A stretch of DNA of 50,526 nucleotides from an uncultured Bacteroidota bacterium (GTDB lineage: Bacteria; Bacteroidota; Bacteroidia; UKL13-3), in assembly GCA_903910445.1 (NCBI GenBank), contig CAIVZR010000062.1, positions 1 through 50,526 on the forward strand, read 5' to 3'. Below the pieces are notes generated by a model. The model was not told the origin of the DNA and ran no database searches. It was given only the letters and a program-made list of their open reading frames with translations. How positions within the stretch are numbered: the first letter of the stretch is position 1; each line of letters opens with the position of its first letter. Below, piece by piece: positions 35,030 through 42,216 of the stretch. A program made the translations under genes and the position numbers.

Positions 35030-36342
35030 GTCATAAAATTTGGCAAAAAAACAATGCTACTTCTAGTGAGCACGCCGATATTGTTGGTAAATTCACGGTG
35101 GGTAACGATCGCGAATTTGATTTTCAACTGGCACGTTACGATGTGATAGGTTCTATGGCACATGCTGAAATGCTCGTGAGTATTGGCTTATTGACTGCTG
35201 ATGAAGGGCAACAAATACAAAACGCCTTACAAGAAATAGCCCAGGAAATTGAAGCGGGAGAATTTAAATTAGATGATACTGTTGAAGATATTCATTCGCA
35301 AATTGAGTATCTGCTCACGCAACGCATTGGTGAAGCAGGAAAAAAAATACATAGTGGTCGCTCCCGCAATGACCAGGTGCTGCTCGATTTAAAATTGTTC
35401 ATGCGAAATGAGTTGGAAGAAATTACTCGCAATGTTCAAATTTTATTTAATGAGCTCATTACCTTAAGCGAAAAAAACAAGAACCATCTTTTACCCGGCT
35501 ATACCCATTTACAATTGGCCATGCCCTCTAGTTTTGGTTTGTGGTTTGGAGCCTATGCGGAGTCACTCACCGACGACTTGGAAATGCTACGTGCAGCACA
35601 TGCCGTATGTAATAAAAACCCTTTAGGATCGGGAGCAGGCTATGGTTCATCGTTTGCCTTAAACCGAACCCTCACCACCGAACTCTTACATTTCGATACC
35701 ATGAATTATAATGTGGTATATGCTCAAATGACAAGAGGGAAGAGTGAAAAAATCATGGCCATGAGCATGTCAACGGTGGCTGCAACTTTATCCCGACTAG
35801 CCTACGATATTTGTTTGTATATGAATCAGGAATTTGCTCTCGTATCCTTTCCCGATTCACTCACCACGGGCAGCAGCATCATGCCACATAAGAAGAACCC
35901 CGATGCATTTGAACTCATCAGGGCGCGTTGCAATAGAATACAAGCCTTGCCCAATGAACTTACCTTACTCACCAACAATTTACCCTCTGGCTATCATCGC
36001 GATGTGCAGCTTACCAAGGAGTGTTTATTTCCTGCTATCGAATCGTTAAAGCAATGCCTCACCATGGCCACGTTTATGCTTCAACATATATCAGTAAAGC
36101 ACGATGCACTTGCTTCATCGCATTTTGATGTATTGTTTAGTGTGGAAGAGGTAAACCAGCAAGTGCATGAGGGCGTGGCTTTCAGGGATGCGTATAAAAA
36201 TGTCGCGTCGGCTATCGAAGGCAATAATTTTCATCCAACAAAAGAAATGCATCATACCCACGAAGGTAGTATGGGCAATTTATGTAATGATAAAATTGTT
36301 GCTCAGTTTAATTCGGTGCTGGGGCAGATTCTTAAAAGCTAA
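35026..36342 (+). CDS. argH: Argininosuccinate lyase
   Basis: A 438-residue member of the fumarase/aspartase superfamily. HSGRSRNDQV (~107-116) and GYTHLQLAMPSSFG are substrate loops; the flexible signature loop TTGSSIMPHKKNPD (~279-292) carries the catalytic Ser near residue 282. It releases arginine and fumarate from argininosuccinate, the last step of the pathway. It is the last gene of the operon and starts within the argE-like stop (ATGA). Its stop overlaps the last codons of the convergent Lrp-family gene by 4 bases. Confidence 0.97.
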   Translation: MSHKIWQKNNATSSEHADIVGKFTVGNDREFDFQLARYDVIGSMAHAEMLVSIGLLTADEGQQIQNALQEIAQEIEAGEFKLDDTVEDIHSQIEYLLTQRIGEAGKKIHSGRSRNDQVLLDLKLFMRNELEEITRNVQILFNELITLSEKNKNHLLPGYTHLQLAMPSSFGLWFGAYAESLTDDLEMLRAAHAVCNKNPLGSGAGYGSSFALNRTLTTELLHFDTMNYNVVYAQMTRGKSEKIMAMSMSTVAATLSRLAYDICLYMNQEFALVSFPDSLTTGSSIMPHKKNPDAFELIRARCNRIQALPNELTLLTNNLPSGYHRDVQLTKECLFPAIESLKQCLTMATFMLQHISVKHDALASSHFDVLFSVEEVNQQVHEGVAFRDAYKNVASAIEGNNFHPTKEMHHTHEGSMGNLCNDKIVAQFNSVLGQILKS

Positions 36343-36800
36343 ATTTTGTAAGCTGTTTCTCGCTTCACTTCTTTGAGTACGATATTGCTATGGTACTGAC
36401 CAATATTGGGAATATTGGAGATGACATTCACCACAAAGTCGTTGTAGGCATTGATATCTTGTGCAACAATTTTGAGCATATAATCGTAGGTACCTGAGAT
36501 GCTAATCACTTCCAAAACTTCTGGCATTTTAAGTACCGCACTTTCAAAACTCATCAATGCTTTTTTCGATTGTTCCTTCAAAACGATATTGCAATAAACG
36601 AGTAAATTTAATCCCACCTTTTCGCGATCCACAAGCGCCACATATTTGGTAATCACCCCTTCCTGTTCCAGGCGTTTCAGGCGTTCGTAGGTAGGCGTGG
36701 TGGATAAGCCAATGCGTTCGCCAATATCTTTCACGGCAATAGTAGAATCCTTTTGAAGGATATTTAAAATTTCGATATCGAGCTTATGAAGTTGACTCAT
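36339..36800 (-). CDS. Lrp/AsnC family transcriptional regulator
   Basis: A 153-residue regulator. The N-terminal winged helix-turn-helix is at ~4-60 (KLDIEILNILQKDSTIAVKD, IGLSTTPTYERLKRLE). The C-terminal RAM/ligand-binding domain (~65-150) contains GTYDYMLKIVAQD, typical of amino-acid-sensing Lrp proteins that form octamers. It converges on argH with a 4-base overlap, so antisense pairing of the two 3' ends is expected. An amino-acid-responsive role, perhaps for arginine, is suggested by place but not proved. Confidence 0.93.
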   Translation of the reverse strand: MSQLHKLDIEILNILQKDSTIAVKDIGERIGLSTTPTYERLKRLEQEGVITKYVALVDREKVGLNLLVYCNIVLKEQSKKALMSFESAVLKMPEVLEVISISGTYDYMLKIVAQDINAYNDFVVNVISNIPNIGQYHSNIVLKEVKRETAYKI

Positions 36801-36925
36801 GAGTGAATGAGGGGCGTATTTATTGATTGTTTATCAGATGTAAAAATAAGAAAAAAACGGAAGTGAGGAGGGATGCGTGTTTTTACACAAATTACTTCCA
36901 CCATTAATTAGTAGCTATCAAGGTA

Positions 36926-36958
36926 TAGCGCGCCTGCGCTGAGGCTTCGGCGGACGAT
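36926..36958 (-). repeat. GC-rich hairpin-forming element at the 3' side of tRNA-Arg
   Basis: Immediately downstream of the tRNA on the minus strand lies a short, very GC-rich block in an AT-rich region. CGCC (36931-36934) can pair with GGCG (36949-36952), or GCCT (36932-36935) with AGGC (36942-36945); a CTTCGG turn is inside. It may be a processing or termination hairpin or a dispersed repeat unit. Confidence 0.4.
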
Positions 36959-36959
36959 G

Positions 36960-37031
36960 TGGCTCCATCGGGAATCGAACTCGAATCTGCGCCTTCGGAG
37001 GGCGCCATTTTATCCATTAAACTACAGAGCC
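36960..37031 (-). tRNA. tRNA-Arg (anticodon CCG)
   Basis: On the minus strand 72 bases fold as a cloverleaf. The acceptor stem GGCTCTG pairs with TGGAGCC (two G-U pairs), the D arm GTTT pairs with AAAT, and the anticodon stem GCGCC/GGCGC is perfect with loop CTCCGAA, giving anticodon CCG at 36998-36996 for codon CGG. The T arm TCGAG/CCCGA has the loop TTCGATT and one A-C mismatch. The discriminator is A and CCA is not encoded. Confidence 0.9.
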
Positions 37032-37151
37032 AGGCTGCAAAAGTAAGAAATAAAAAATGACTGTGTTTTGAGGCTGGAGGAATTAAGTGCAGATTGTTTT
37101 AAATATGCATTTGAAATACGTGCTCTCTACTCGTAAATTATAAATCCACCA

Positions 37152-37181
37152 TTTAATTTTACTCCCTATCCCTTACTTTCG
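37152..37181 (+). promoter_or_regulatory. Promoter of the S46 peptidase gene
   Basis: TTTA at 37152-37155, an 18-base spacer, and TACTTTCG at 37174-37181 resemble the Bacteroidota -33/-7 elements, each with one mismatch. The box ends 21 bases before the ATG. Confidence 0.5.
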
Positions 37182-37202
37182 CAGCTACTAAGTTTACGCA
37201 TA

Positions 37203-39320
37203 ATGAAAAAGTTTTTATTTGTTGCCCTTGCCTTTATTTTATTCTCCTCTCATACCACCGATGAAGGGATGTTTCCACTCACCGAAATCTCCAAATTGGA
37301 TTTGGCTAAAGCGGGATTGAAAATTCCCGTAAGCGATATTTATAACCCCAATGGAACCAGTCTAGTCGACGCTGTAGTACGTGTTGGTGGATGTACAGGT
37401 TCTTTCATCAGCAACGAAGGACTATTCATAACAAACCACCACTGTGGATTTAGTAGTGTGAGTAGCGCTAGTACAGTAGAACATAATTACCTGCGTGATG
37501 GTTATTATGCAGAAACCAAGGAGCAGGAAATTAAAACCGGACTCACAACAAAAATCATCGACTCGTATGTAGATGTATCAGGTATGGTACTTAAAGGCAC
37601 TGCCAATGCCCCAAGCGATGTTGATCGCACTGCTTTGATAAGATCTAATTCACAAGCCATCATAAAATCGGAACAACAAAAAAATGCAAACCTCGATTAT
37701 GAAGTGAGTGAAATGTTCACTGGTCGTACTTATGTATTATTCAGATATAAAACACTTAAAGATATTCGTATTGTTTACAATCCACCCCTCACCATTGGGG
37801 AGTTTGGAGGCGAGAGTGATAACTGGGTCTGGCCACGTCATAATGGCGACTTCTGTATTATGCGTGCCTATGTGGCGCCCGATGGTAGCAGCAAAACATA
37901 CGATAAGGCAAATATTCCTTTTCACCCTAAAAAGTTTTTAAAGGTGAATGCAAAAGGAATTAAGGAAAATGATTTTGTGTTTATTCTTGGATTTCCAGGT
38001 CGCACCTACCGCCATGTTCCATCGCAGTTTGTAGCCTATCAGCAAAATTATTCGATGCCATTCATCGCCGATGTATATGAATGGGAAATTGCGAAAATGC
38101 TGGAGTTGAGCAAGGAAAGTGAAGCCAAACAACTGGCTTATGCATCTCAAATTAAAGGATTAGCAAATACCTCAAAAAATTATCGTGGTAAACTACAAGG
38201 TCTCTCTCGCACGCATTTGGTAGAACAAAAAGTGGCCAACGAAAAATTGATGTTCGATATGTTGAATACGGATGATGCAAAGAGTCCAAATAAAGATCTA
38301 TTTAAGGAAATTGAAACAGCCTACGCCGAACTCAATGCCCACGCAGAAAGAAATGTATGGTTACAACAAAGTCCCAATATCATTCGATTGCTACCTGCTT
38401 GTAATAATTATTTAGCAATAAAAGCCATGTATCAATTAAAGGATACAACCAATGCCAATAAGGTATCGGAAAGCACACGCTCACAAATATTATCATTGTA
38501 TAATCCAGCGGTTGAAATTCCAACCTTAGCACATTTAATTTATATGGCATCTCAATTCAAACCAGAAAACCGAGTGAAAGCGGTGGATCAATTTTTTGGT
38601 GGATTGGATGAGAAAGCCATCTTACAAAAGCTCAATAAAATGTTGAGTAAGTCAATTTTTGGTGATGCTAATAAAGTACGTGCTTCTCTTGCAAAGAAAA
38701 AGGCAAGTGCCATGAAAACGAATGATGAGTTTTGCAAATTCATCCAAGACTTGTACCTGGAGATCAATGAATTCAATAAGTTTATCGGCCCATGGCAATC
38801 GAAAGTTGCTGCGCTTACCACCCGCTATAATGATGCAGAGATGCTCTTGCAAAGCAATAACTATACACCGGATGCGAATTCAACCATGCGTTTAACCTAC
38901 GGACATATCAAAGGATATGCTCCACAAGATGCTGTTTACCACAAGCCATTTACAACACTTAAAGGCATCATTGAAAAGCACACGGCCACTGGTGATTATG
39001 AGATGCCTTCTGTATTGAAAAAATTGATTGAGGAGCAAAATTATGGTGAATGGGCGGATAAAGATTTGGGAGATGTATGTGTAGGATTTTTATACAACCT
39101 CGATACCACCGGAGGTAATAGTGGCAGCCCAGTGCTTGATGCTTATGGTAATTTCATTGGAATCAATTTCGATCGTGCCTATACTGCCACCATCAACGAT
39201 TATGCATGGAACGAAAACTATAGCCGCAGCATTGGTTGCGATGCACGATACATTTGTTTTGTGCTCGATAAATACTCGCATGCAGATGCTTTGCTAAAAG
39301 AAATGGGTGTAAGAAATTAG
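37203..39320 (+). CDS. S46 family dipeptidyl peptidase, DPP11-like
   Basis: A 705-residue exported serine peptidase with a signal peptide (~1-17). The chymotrypsin-like triad is His79/80 in TNHHCG, Asp216 in RHNGDF and Ser640 in GGNSGSPV. An all-helical cap domain lies between the two beta-barrels (~270-560). In Porphyromonas gingivalis, Arg673 marks DPP11 (cuts after Asp/Glu) and Gly673 marks DPP7. Here Arg658 in GINFDRAY is 18 residues after the serine, the same spacing I recall for Ser655/Arg673 of DPP11, so acidic specificity is likely. These periplasmic enzymes release dipeptides for uptake. Length is as in the family. A CHAP protein follows 11 bases downstream. Confidence 0.92.
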   Translation: MKKFLFVALAFILFSSHTTDEGMFPLTEISKLDLAKAGLKIPVSDIYNPNGTSLVDAVVRVGGCTGSFISNEGLFITNHHCGFSSVSSASTVEHNYLRDGYYAETKEQEIKTGLTTKIIDSYVDVSGMVLKGTANAPSDVDRTALIRSNSQAIIKSEQQKNANLDYEVSEMFTGRTYVLFRYKTLKDIRIVYNPPLTIGEFGGESDNWVWPRHNGDFCIMRAYVAPDGSSKTYDKANIPFHPKKFLKVNAKGIKENDFVFILGFPGRTYRHVPSQFVAYQQNYSMPFIADVYEWEIAKMLELSKESEAKQLAYASQIKGLANTSKNYRGKLQGLSRTHLVEQKVANEKLMFDMLNTDDAKSPNKDLFKEIETAYAELNAHAERNVWLQQSPNIIRLLPACNNYLAIKAMYQLKDTTNANKVSESTRSQILSLYNPAVEIPTLAHLIYMASQFKPENRVKAVDQFFGGLDEKAILQKLNKMLSKSIFGDANKVRASLAKKKASAMKTNDEFCKFIQDLYLEINEFNKFIGPWQSKVAALTTRYNDAEMLLQSNNYTPDANSTMRLTYGHIKGYAPQDAVYHKPFTTLKGIIEKHTATGDYEMPSVLKKLIEEQNYGEWADKDLGDVCVGFLYNLDTTGGNSGSPVLDAYGNFIGINFDRAYTATINDYAWNENYSRSIGCDARYICFVLDKYSHADALLKEMGVRN

Positions 39321-39331
39321 CTTTTTCGTTC

Positions 39332-39952
39332 ATGAACAATAAAAGCGCTATTTGGAAATCACGGCTGCTGTGGTCAGTTTTAATTACTGTTACTCTTTCT
39401 TTCGCTACTTTTTTATTCCTGCGTTACCGCACCAGTCACTCCAAGATCAATGACCCACGATGGGGAGAAGTGATAGATAGTTTTCATCATGTGAAAGTTT
39501 ATTATAACGGTAATGTAGCTAATACTGGGGCGCGAAATCTAAGTCCTAAGGGATATAATCTGGGCATAAAATATCAATGTGTGGAATTTGTGAAACGTTA
39601 TTATTACGAATACCTTCATCACCAGATGCCCGATTCGTATGGAAATGCCAAAGACTTTTTCAATGATAAATTACCAGATGCCAGTTTTAGTGAGCGACGC
39701 GGGCTAATGCAATTTCGAAATCCATCAAAGCAAATGCCTGCCGTGAACGACCTGCTTATCTTCGATGGTCATTTGGGCAATCGCTTCGGGCATGTAGCCA
39801 TAATATGTGAAGTGGATTCAACTTCTATCACCATCATACAACAAAACCCAGGCCCAACGGCCCCTTCAAGAGTGCAGCTACCATTGATTCGCGAAGCTGA
39901 TACTTGGAAAATTGATCATGATCGAGTATTGGGTTGGTTGCGGAAATCGTAA
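39332..39952 (+). CDS. Membrane-anchored CHAP domain amidase/peptidase
   Basis: A 206-residue protein with an N-terminal membrane segment (~11-30) acting as an anchor or uncleaved signal. The CHAP (NlpC/P60-related) fold follows: catalytic Cys83 in YQCVEFVKRY and His154 in FGHVAIICEV, with the QNPGP turn after it. CHAP enzymes cleave peptidoglycan amide or peptide bonds, or in some cases glutathionylspermidine. The 11-base gap to the S46 gene suggests an operon, both working on peptides outside the inner membrane. Downstream lie two small palindromes before the convergent TPR gene. Confidence 0.82.
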   Translation: MNNKSAIWKSRLLWSVLITVTLSFATFLFLRYRTSHSKINDPRWGEVIDSFHHVKVYYNGNVANTGARNLSPKGYNLGIKYQCVEFVKRYYYEYLHHQMPDSYGNAKDFFNDKLPDASFSERRGLMQFRNPSKQMPAVNDLLIFDGHLGNRFGHVAIICEVDSTSITIIQQNPGPTAPSRVQLPLIREADTWKIDHDRVLGWLRKS

Positions 39953-39965
39953 GTAAGAAGAATTT

Positions 39966-40006
39966 ATTTATGTTTCATAAATCATCAACCACACTGATTT
40001 AATCAG
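39966..40006. terminator. Two hairpins between convergent genes, candidate bidirectional terminator
   Basis: ATTTATG-TTT-CATAAAT (39966-39982) and CTGATT-T-AATCAG (39994-40006) are perfect small inverted repeats in the 80-base gap between the convergent CHAP and TPR genes. Both are AT-rich, so termination strength is doubtful. Confidence 0.3.
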
Positions 40007-40032
40007 AAGTAATAATTCAAGTAATTTAGAAT

Positions 40033-41445
40033 TTAATTATTGCGAGGATGGTGGGTATCGAGTACCTCCAAAAATTTCTGCACTTGTAAAAGCTCAGGAA
40101 AGAAATCGAAGAAGGCAGTATGCTCATCGAAATTGCGAAGTAAGGCACGCTCAAAAAATGCGATTCCCTCTTTTACCATTCCATTTTTGTAAAGATATCC
40201 TGCTGCTCTGTAGTAGAATTGAGTAACGGTATAATCTTCTTCAATTCTATCGAGTAACATGGTGATAGCACTCTCTTGTTCTCCATTATCAAATTTCACT
40301 GCACTCCAGTCCAGCCACGCTTCGTGTAAGTTCGGATTTAAAGTAGTTGCCTGATCGAAAGCCTTTTCACATTCGTCGATTAGGCCTAGTGAATAAAGTA
40401 CATCTGCATATGCAAACCAATATTCACCGTTCATTGGGTCGATATCGAGGGCACGTTTGTAATAGTGTTGTGCCTCAATCATCTTATCTTCATTATCGTA
40501 ACAAATTCCCAATCCATACCAGGCTTCATCGAGTTGAGGAAGCAGTTGAACTGCTTTTTTGTAATGATTCCTGGCTTCGGTAAAGTCTTCAAGTTGTTCG
40601 TAACACTCACCAATATTGCAATGACAGAAAGCATCTGGGCCATCGAGCTCCATGGTGGTGAGGTAATTATCGATGGCTTCCTTGTACTTACTCAAATGCA
40701 TTTGTGCATTCGCTTTGTTGAAGAAGGCATTGCTTAAATTCTCATCGATTATGATGGCATAATCAAAAGCCCATTCAGCTTTTTCATAGCGTTGCATCTT
40801 ACTGAATGAAATGCCCAAATTGTACCAGGCATTGGCATTATAAGGATGACGGTCAATAAATTTTTCGTAAAACTTGGTGCTTTCTTCGTTATTGCCCAAA
40901 GCTTCATAGCATAGGCCGATTTCAAAAAAAGCTTGCTCGTTATGTTGATCAAATTCAAGACTCCGGGTAAACATTTGTAAGGCCCGTTTAAAATCTTGTT
41001 TGTCTTCATACAAGAAACCGAGATGCATATATACTTCACTCTTCTCATCCGTACATTCTAATGCATTATATAAACAAGCAATGGCCTCATCAAATTTCTC
41101 TTGTATTTCGAGGGAATCCGATTTTGTAATATGAATTTCTGGATTGGTAGGTTCAAGGAGTTCAATTTCCTCAATAATAGCCAATGCACTCACCGCATCA
41201 TCTAACAAATTATGCGCTTGTGCTTTCTTAAGTTTAAAATGAATATTAAATGGACTTTGCTCTAAAGCGATTTGTGAAGCATTAAGGGCTTTGCGTGGTT
41301 TACCCTGAGCAATATAAAATTCGATAATGTCTTCAAAGGTTTCTTCATCAAGGTAGATACTTTCTCGGTTCTGAAGCATTTTCTCAAAACTTTCTACTGC
41401 CCTCCTAACATCATCACTAAAAAAATCGTTTCTGTCAATCATCAT
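40033..41445 (-). CDS. Tetratricopeptide repeat (TPR) protein
   Basis: A 470-residue soluble protein without signal peptide or membrane segment. From ~45 to ~440 it consists of about eleven to twelve TPR units with the usual W/L-G/A-Y-A-F-A-P pattern, for example AWYNLGISFSKMQRYEKAEWAFDYA and AWYGLGICYDNEDKMIEAQHYYKRA. TPR arrays form a superhelical binding surface for protein partners. No fused catalytic domain is present. It has a near-perfect Bacteroidota promoter. Its role is unknown; the fold is certain. Confidence 0.92.
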   Translation of the reverse strand: MMIDRNDFFSDDVRRAVESFEKMLQNRESIYLDEETFEDIIEFYIAQGKPRKALNASQIALEQSPFNIHFKLKKAQAHNLLDDAVSALAIIEEIELLEPTNPEIHITKSDSLEIQEKFDEAIACLYNALECTDEKSEVYMHLGFLYEDKQDFKRALQMFTRSLEFDQHNEQAFFEIGLCYEALGNNEESTKFYEKFIDRHPYNANAWYNLGISFSKMQRYEKAEWAFDYAIIIDENLSNAFFNKANAQMHLSKYKEAIDNYLTTMELDGPDAFCHCNIGECYEQLEDFTEARNHYKKAVQLLPQLDEAWYGLGICYDNEDKMIEAQHYYKRALDIDPMNGEYWFAYADVLYSLGLIDECEKAFDQATTLNPNLHEAWLDWSAVKFDNGEQESAITMLLDRIEEDYTVTQFYYRAAGYLYKNGMVKEGIAFFERALLRNFDEHTAFFDFFPELLQVQKFLEVLDTHHPRNN

Positions 41446-41462
41446 ACCTGCTATTTCTAATT

Positions 41463-41493
41463 CAAATATACCATTTTAAATATTACTGGCAAA
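41463..41493 (-). promoter_or_regulatory. Promoter of the TPR gene (consensus match)
   Basis: Read on the minus strand: TTTG at 41493-41490, exactly 19 bases, then TATATTTG at 41470-41463. This is a perfect TTTG-N19-TAnnTTTG promoter, the best in the window, 17 bases upstream of the start codon. Confidence 0.75.
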
Positions 41494-41640
41494 GTCAAAT
41501 TATAGTCATTACACGGCAAGTTTGTAACGAGTTACTAACCAAGCCTGAAACCTTGAAATAACTGTACTTAAAGCATGCCATTACTTGTTATTAAGGAATG
41601 TTTAAGTCTAAAAAGCTTGATGGTTATTGTGTATAAAGTG

Positions 41641-42123
41641 CTAAAATACCAGATCAATCAGGATGGTTTTACCGTTCACGGTAAATGAATCACCTTTCTT
41701 TTTACCCATTAATTGTATGGCTACGGGTGCTTGGGTAGAAACGATATTGATTTTCACTTCTTCAAATATCTTTCCTCCAATACTGCTTGCAATAAAATAA
41801 TTGATCTCCTTACAATGTATGAATGCACCTGCTTGCACTTCGCTAAAAATAGCATCCACGGGTACTTGTTTTAACTGAGCCAATTGTTTCTTGCCTTCAA
41901 AAAGTTGCAATCCTGCACGGTCACTATCTATTTGTCCCATCACTTTCGTAATCTCATACTTATCACCCATGCTACTTTTTTCTTCTCCATTGGCTGCTTC
42001 CTGGGCGCGTTCCATCGATTCCATGGCTTCTGCCACCTTTGCCTGTAAGAGCTGCTCACAAAAGGATTTGAGCTGTTTCTTAAAAGCTAGCTTGTCGGCA
42101 TTTTTTAATTTGGAAAAATTCAT
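41641..42123 (-). CDS. GreA/GreB-like transcript cleavage factor family protein
   Basis: A 160-residue protein. Residues ~5-75 are predicted coiled coil with an acidic tip segment SSMGDKYEITK, comparable to the GD..ENAEY tip of GreA that enters the RNA polymerase channel. The C-terminal ~55 residues (NIVSTQAPVAIQLMGKKKGDSF) resemble the Gre FKBP-like domain (SP.G.ALLGK..GD). It is more divergent than true GreA. Proteins of this Bacteroidota group are often mislabelled in databases. It probably binds RNA polymerase, but cleavage activity is unproven. Confidence 0.7.
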   Translation of the reverse strand: MNFSKLKNADKLAFKKQLKSFCEQLLQAKVAEAMESMERAQEAANGEEKSSMGDKYEITKVMGQIDSDRAGLQLFEGKKQLAQLKQVPVDAIFSEVQAGAFIHCKEINYFIASSIGGKIFEEVKINIVSTQAPVAIQLMGKKKGDSFTVNGKTILIDLVF

Positions 42124-42216
42124 GATGAAAGGTATGAAGTATAATTCAATTAAGAATTTAACCTACTCGAAGCATTGATTAATTAAAATAATTTTAAAAG
42201 GGAGAAATGATAGCGA

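Larger units (their letters stand above)
36801..37202. other. Intergenic region with tRNA-Arg and flanking elements
   Basis: The 402 bases between the Lrp gene and the S46 peptidase gene contain tRNA-Arg(CCG) on the minus strand, a GC-rich element at its 3' side (36926-36958), and the S46 promoter at the right end. The stretch 37032-37150 shows nothing further beyond presumptive tRNA promoter sequence. Confidence 0.7.
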
